This document shows positions 57,536-60,000 of a stretch of DNA of 60,000 bases, one piece after another. The notes under the pieces are model-generated. The model was not told where the DNA came from and did not search any database. It worked only from the letters and a program-made list of their open reading frames with translations. A program made the translations under genes and the position numbers. The stretch is from Liolophura sinensis (lineage: Eukaryota; Mollusca; Polyplacophora; Chitonida; Chitonidae), in the NCBI RefSeq assembly GCF_032854445.1, contig NC_088302.1:30599979-30659978 (forward strand), in the 5' to 3' direction. Numbering within the stretch: the first letter of the stretch is position 1; every line of letters starts with the position of its first letter.

Positions 57536-58975
57536 TTGTCAAAGTTTGACTCATTTGATGTGTATACGTTTTGGCTAAAGCATGAAAGCTGACCCACCAC
57601 AGGCTGTGGTTTCAGACGCTCGAGTGTTTCACCAACACCAACAAGTTTGGTGAAATTTCTCACATTTTGTCTAAAGTAATTGAGACAACAGGAAGTTCTT
57701 CACGTGATAAGTCATCTGTGTGGAAGAGGCCAGACTATCTTATAGTAACAGTTTCCTTGTATTGGTAAACAAAACACTTGCCAGAGTGAGGCAGGAAATC
57801 AGAATTATCAAGATTGCAGGTATTTCCCTGAACATGCTTCCGGATTCATAAGTCTTGTTTTACAGTACATATTTTTCAAGCAGAGATTTTTGTTCTTTGT
57901 GATTGTATTTAAACACAGTTTGTGGGTCTGAGCACCAAGGAAATTCATCATAATTTTACATGTATGAAATTTAAAGTGTAACGTACAAGTGTACTTTATG
58001 TAGGACATTAATAACAACCAAATAGTTGAAATTCAGAATTAAATTTTATTTTAATAATTGACTATTATTGGGGCAAAGATCATTATTATTTGGACATTCT
58101 GGTATTTTTTGGTAGGCTTTTCTTTTTCTTTTTTTCTTTTTCTTTTTTTTTGTTATCAGTGAAATTTCCCATATTCAGTCCTTCACTCAAAGAGTGAAGT
58201 TCAGCTCATACTCTAAACCGGGTGGAACTTAAAGATATACCCCCAGTTTGTGTAGACTGTAGTCATGCAGTTTGGACTACACACTAACTGATCTGTGGGT
58301 TTCCACAGGTGTCAACAACTGGATATCCGACTGAGTCAGGTCAGGTTTTCCTGTGGTATACACTGAGCATGTGTTACAAACTTTATGTGCATACGGTGTG
58401 TGGTGATAAAATGCAGGGCTTGATCAGGAGGCTGAACATCGAAATAACTAGTGTACATTCGATGTCATTATGCACTCTGGGGCCGCTGTGTTAAAAGACA
58501 GGCCCATGATTAAAGATTGTATATCATAGACTTCAATGACTGTGTGACTGACCAACTTACACTGCTGCTGCTTGCAGCTATCTATTAAACTGCCTTTATA
58601 GCACAGAATACATATACTGATGTGCTGCATGGGTTTAAGCATAAAGGAGGGTAACTTTTATTGTCTGATTTGGAATTATGGTTAAAGGGATTTACAGGAA
58701 ATAATAGATTAGTGGAAGCAGGTAAATTCCCTGAGAAAGTGCAGTAATCAAGGGAGGAGGGGCTAGCTGGAAATATGAAAAAGGATGTACAAACTGCCCT
58801 TCTTGAGGCCATTTTGTTTGAGAAGGGTGTTAAGATTTCATAATTTCATACCTCCCCAATGTCAGTAGTGCTCAGAACGGAAAAAATCTACCAAAAAGAA
58901 CTTTTTGAGCACAAGAAGCTCATTGATGCATAACATTTGATTATATTGACCCACTTGGGTTGACTTGAAAATATT

Positions 58976-59047
58976 TTATTTATTTGATCAGTGTTTTACA
59001 GCGTACTCAAGAATATTTCCCATACACAACAGCAACTGACATTAACA
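58976..59047 (-). mobile_element. SINE family A fragment (3' end)
   Basis: ATTTATTTGATCAGTGTTTT, ACAGCGTACTCAAGAATATT and CCATACACAACAGC are the family A 3' end in reverse, truncated and diverged. Confidence 0.75.
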
Positions 59048-59405
59048 GTACCAGGTATATGTGGGTATAGTTAGAGAGGTTGTGACAGGAAGTGATGTGA
59101 ATTACTGTTGGGTAATTAATAGAACAATCCAGTGAAGACTGGCATATTGTATCAGGAGAACAATGGGGGTTAAATTACTGGCACCGGTACTGATTATGTT
59201 AGCTGGATTGGCTTGTTAAGGGACACCCATGTACTGTAAGCGTGCATGAGGGACTTCATCACTGGCTGACTTCATCACTGACTATTGACTTGCATACTCA
59301 TGTACAGTGACTTGTCAAACTTTTTGTCTGTTTTAATTGTACACTCTTGATGTTATATATATTACGTTATTAACATTTATAAAGTAGGATGATTCTATTT
59401 TTCCC

Positions 59406-59561
59406 GTACTTGAGAAGGCCTGCCAGCAACCTGCGGATGGTTGTGGGTTTCCCCGCTGGGCTCTACCCAGTTTCCACCCACCATAATGCTGGCCACCATC
59501 GTATAAGTGAAATATTCTTGAGTACGGCATAAAACACGAATCAAATAAATAAATAAATTCA
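59406..59561 (+). mobile_element. SINE family A, 5'-truncated copy
   Basis: TACTTGAGAAGGCCTGCCAG, GGATGGTTGTGGGTTTCCCC, CATAATGCTGGCCACCATCG and the (AAAT)n tail. No clear target-site duplication. Confidence 0.9.
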
Positions 59562-59676
59562 GTTTTTCTGCTTGAATGTAATTTTTCTGTGTTATCCAAG
59601 ATAAACTGACCCGTAGAAAAGATAGTATACAGTGAAACTGAAATTTTGCTCCAGTCTCCACAATTTGTTGTGGCAT

Positions 59677-59909
59677 ATGCCATGGCGCAGTGAACCAGGA
59701 GCCTCTCACCAATGTGGTTGTAAGAGTTCAAGTTCAGCTAATAGTGGCTTCCACGCCAGTCGTACGTGTGAAGCTCTGCCAACAACCTGCCGATGGTCGT
59801 GGGTTTCCCCCGAGCTCAGCCCGGTTTCCTCTTGCCATAATGCCACTGTCGTATAAGTGAAATATTCTTGAGTACTGCGTAAAACATGAATGAAATAAAT
59901 AAATAAATA
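59677..59909 (+). mobile_element. SINE family A, nearly complete copy
   Basis: GCAGTGAACCAGGAGCCTCT, GAGTTCAAGTTCAGC (B box region), GATGGTCGTGGGTTTCCCCC and the (AAAT)n tail. The A-box part of the head is missing or changed. It is tail-to-tail with the next copy. Confidence 0.88.
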
Positions 59910-59910
59910 T

Positions 59911-60000
59911 TTTATTTTTTTTTATTTATTTGATTGGTGTTTTACGCCGTACTCAAGAATACTTCACTTATACGACGACGACCAGCATTATGGTGGGTGG
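59911..60000 (-). mobile_element. SINE family A, inverted copy cut by the window end
   Basis: TTATTTATTTGATTGGTGTT, TTACGCCGTACTCAAGAATA and CCAGCATTATGGTGGGTGG are the 3' end of family A in minus orientation. The rest lies beyond the window. Confidence 0.9.

Larger units (their letters stand above)
56104..60000. other. start of the next intron of the DLC1-like gene, cut by the window end
   Basis: Apart from the listed repeats there is a T/C-rich run at 58108-58151. I searched for the second half of the SAM domain (a segment like FPIDIS, DHDFL, LCRRLNTLNKC) in the three plus frames and did not see it. Confidence 0.55.

Overview
This is an intron-rich nuclear window from an animal, most likely a mollusc. 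Both genes have homologues across animals. The introns and spacers carry many copies of a tRNA-headed SINE ending in an (AAAT)n tail, a second SINE with a TCACT tail, palindromic MITEs, minisatellites and many TACATGTA/ACATGT words. No prokaryotic, organellar or viral gene is visible. The assignment to molluscs rests on recalled repeat types and is an inference.

Region 1 (1 to about 20,650, minus strand) holds a nearly complete ARMC3 gene (armadillo repeat-containing 3). I rebuilt 19 coding exons with GT-AG borders. All splice phases agree, giving 825 codons from the ATG at 20,004 to the window's left side; only the C-terminal tail lies outside. The introns hold an 8 x 175 bp satellite, a 3 x 252 bp tandem repeat with an inverted partial copy, old degenerate repeats, several SINEs (some with clear target-site duplications) and a broken Tc1-like transposase. 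The best observation here is a long 21-bp minisatellite (about 1,857-3,230) whose unit is a copy of the junction between the 3' end of exon 19 and its 5' splice site, so the intron carries a tandem array of donor sites.

Region 2 (about 20,650-34,820) is the spacer between two divergently transcribed genes. I see no convincing coding gene. It holds minisatellites, a 106-bp duplication, SINEs and a hairpin MITE. A TATA-like/MEF2-like element lies near 33,770.

Region 3 (about 34,820-60,000, plus strand) is the 5' part of a DLC1/STARD13-family RhoGAP gene. It has a large first coding exon (354 codons), a 37-nt exon, a separate candidate alternative first exon at 43,605-43,743, and the first SAM-domain exon at 56,032-56,103. 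Both alternative N-termini end in the same splice phase and bring a basic cluster next to the SAM domain. The rest of the SAM, the RhoGAP and the START domains must lie to the right of the window.

The two genes have no obvious functional link: ARMC3 is a cilium/sperm-flagellum protein and the DLC1 family switches off Rho GTPases.
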